This document shows, piece after piece, positions 6,365-6,377 of a stretch of 6,377 nt of DNA (the stretch's first letter is position 1; every line of letters starts with the position of its first letter). The stretch is taken from assembly GCA_913044255.1 (NCBI GenBank), contig CAJWOI010000166.1, positions 1 through 6,377 of the forward strand. Direction: 5' to 3'. Below the pieces are notes generated by a model that made no database searches, was not told the origin of the DNA, and saw only the letters and a program-made list of their open reading frames with translations. This DNA is from an uncultured Alphaproteobacteria bacterium. Lineage in GTDB: Bacteria > Pseudomonadota > Alphaproteobacteria > UBA7887. The translations under genes were made by a program, and so were the position numbers.

Positions 6365-6377
6365 ATGTGGACACGCG
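6365..6377 (+). CDS. Start of an unidentified gene, truncated by window end
   Basis: ATG at 6365 opens a frame reading Met-Trp-Thr-Arg before the window ends. AGGAGA at 6354-6359, five bases upstream, is a good ribosome binding site, and a candidate promoter lies at 6297-6325. Four residues are too few to name a product. It lies 87 bases after the NRDE-family gene on the same strand. Confidence 0.55.

Overview
The window looks like part of an alphaproteobacterial chromosome of intermediate GC content. The strongest lineage marker is a complete 106-residue ATPase inhibitor subunit zeta (DUF1476) at 5023-5343, a family known essentially from Alphaproteobacteria. The short-form purB and the type I methionine aminopeptidase fit this. 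I cannot assign a genus. The window is gene-dense, with no gap over about 145 bases and no sign of phage, transposons, CRISPR arrays, tRNA or rRNA.

Layout: (1) 2-697, plus strand: methionine aminopeptidase (map), missing its N-terminus at the window edge. (2) 755-3546, minus strand: a catabolic cluster read leftwards. First comes a large two-domain protein, class II aldolase plus short-chain dehydrogenase (SDR). Next is a possible 41-residue small ORF that I called from the sequence. Last is a DsbA-fold protein of the 2-hydroxychromene-2-carboxylate isomerase family. The ribosome binding site of each downstream gene overlaps the stop codon of the gene before it, so they are probably co-transcribed. 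(3) 3547-3690: a divergent control region with candidate promoters both ways and a perfect 14-bp palindrome. (4) 3691-4986, plus strand: purB, adenylosuccinate lyase. (5) 5023-5343, minus strand: the zeta subunit, convergent with purB. (6) 5344-5485: a second divergent region. (7) 5486-6277, plus strand: an NRDE/TANGO2-family protein. (8) 6365 onward: the first four codons of another plus-strand gene behind a good ribosome binding site.

map, purB and the zeta gene are housekeeping: N-terminal Met removal, purine synthesis and control of F1-ATPase. The aldolase-SDR protein probably cleaves a sugar-derived substrate and oxidises the aldehyde product, as the RhaD-type rhamnulose-1-phosphate aldolase/dehydrogenases do. 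The isomerase-like protein downstream may act on a related substrate, but no transporter, kinase or regulator lies in the window to fix the pathway. I see no clear novel system. The points most worth checking are the small ORF inside the catabolic cluster and the palindrome in the purB/aldolase control region.
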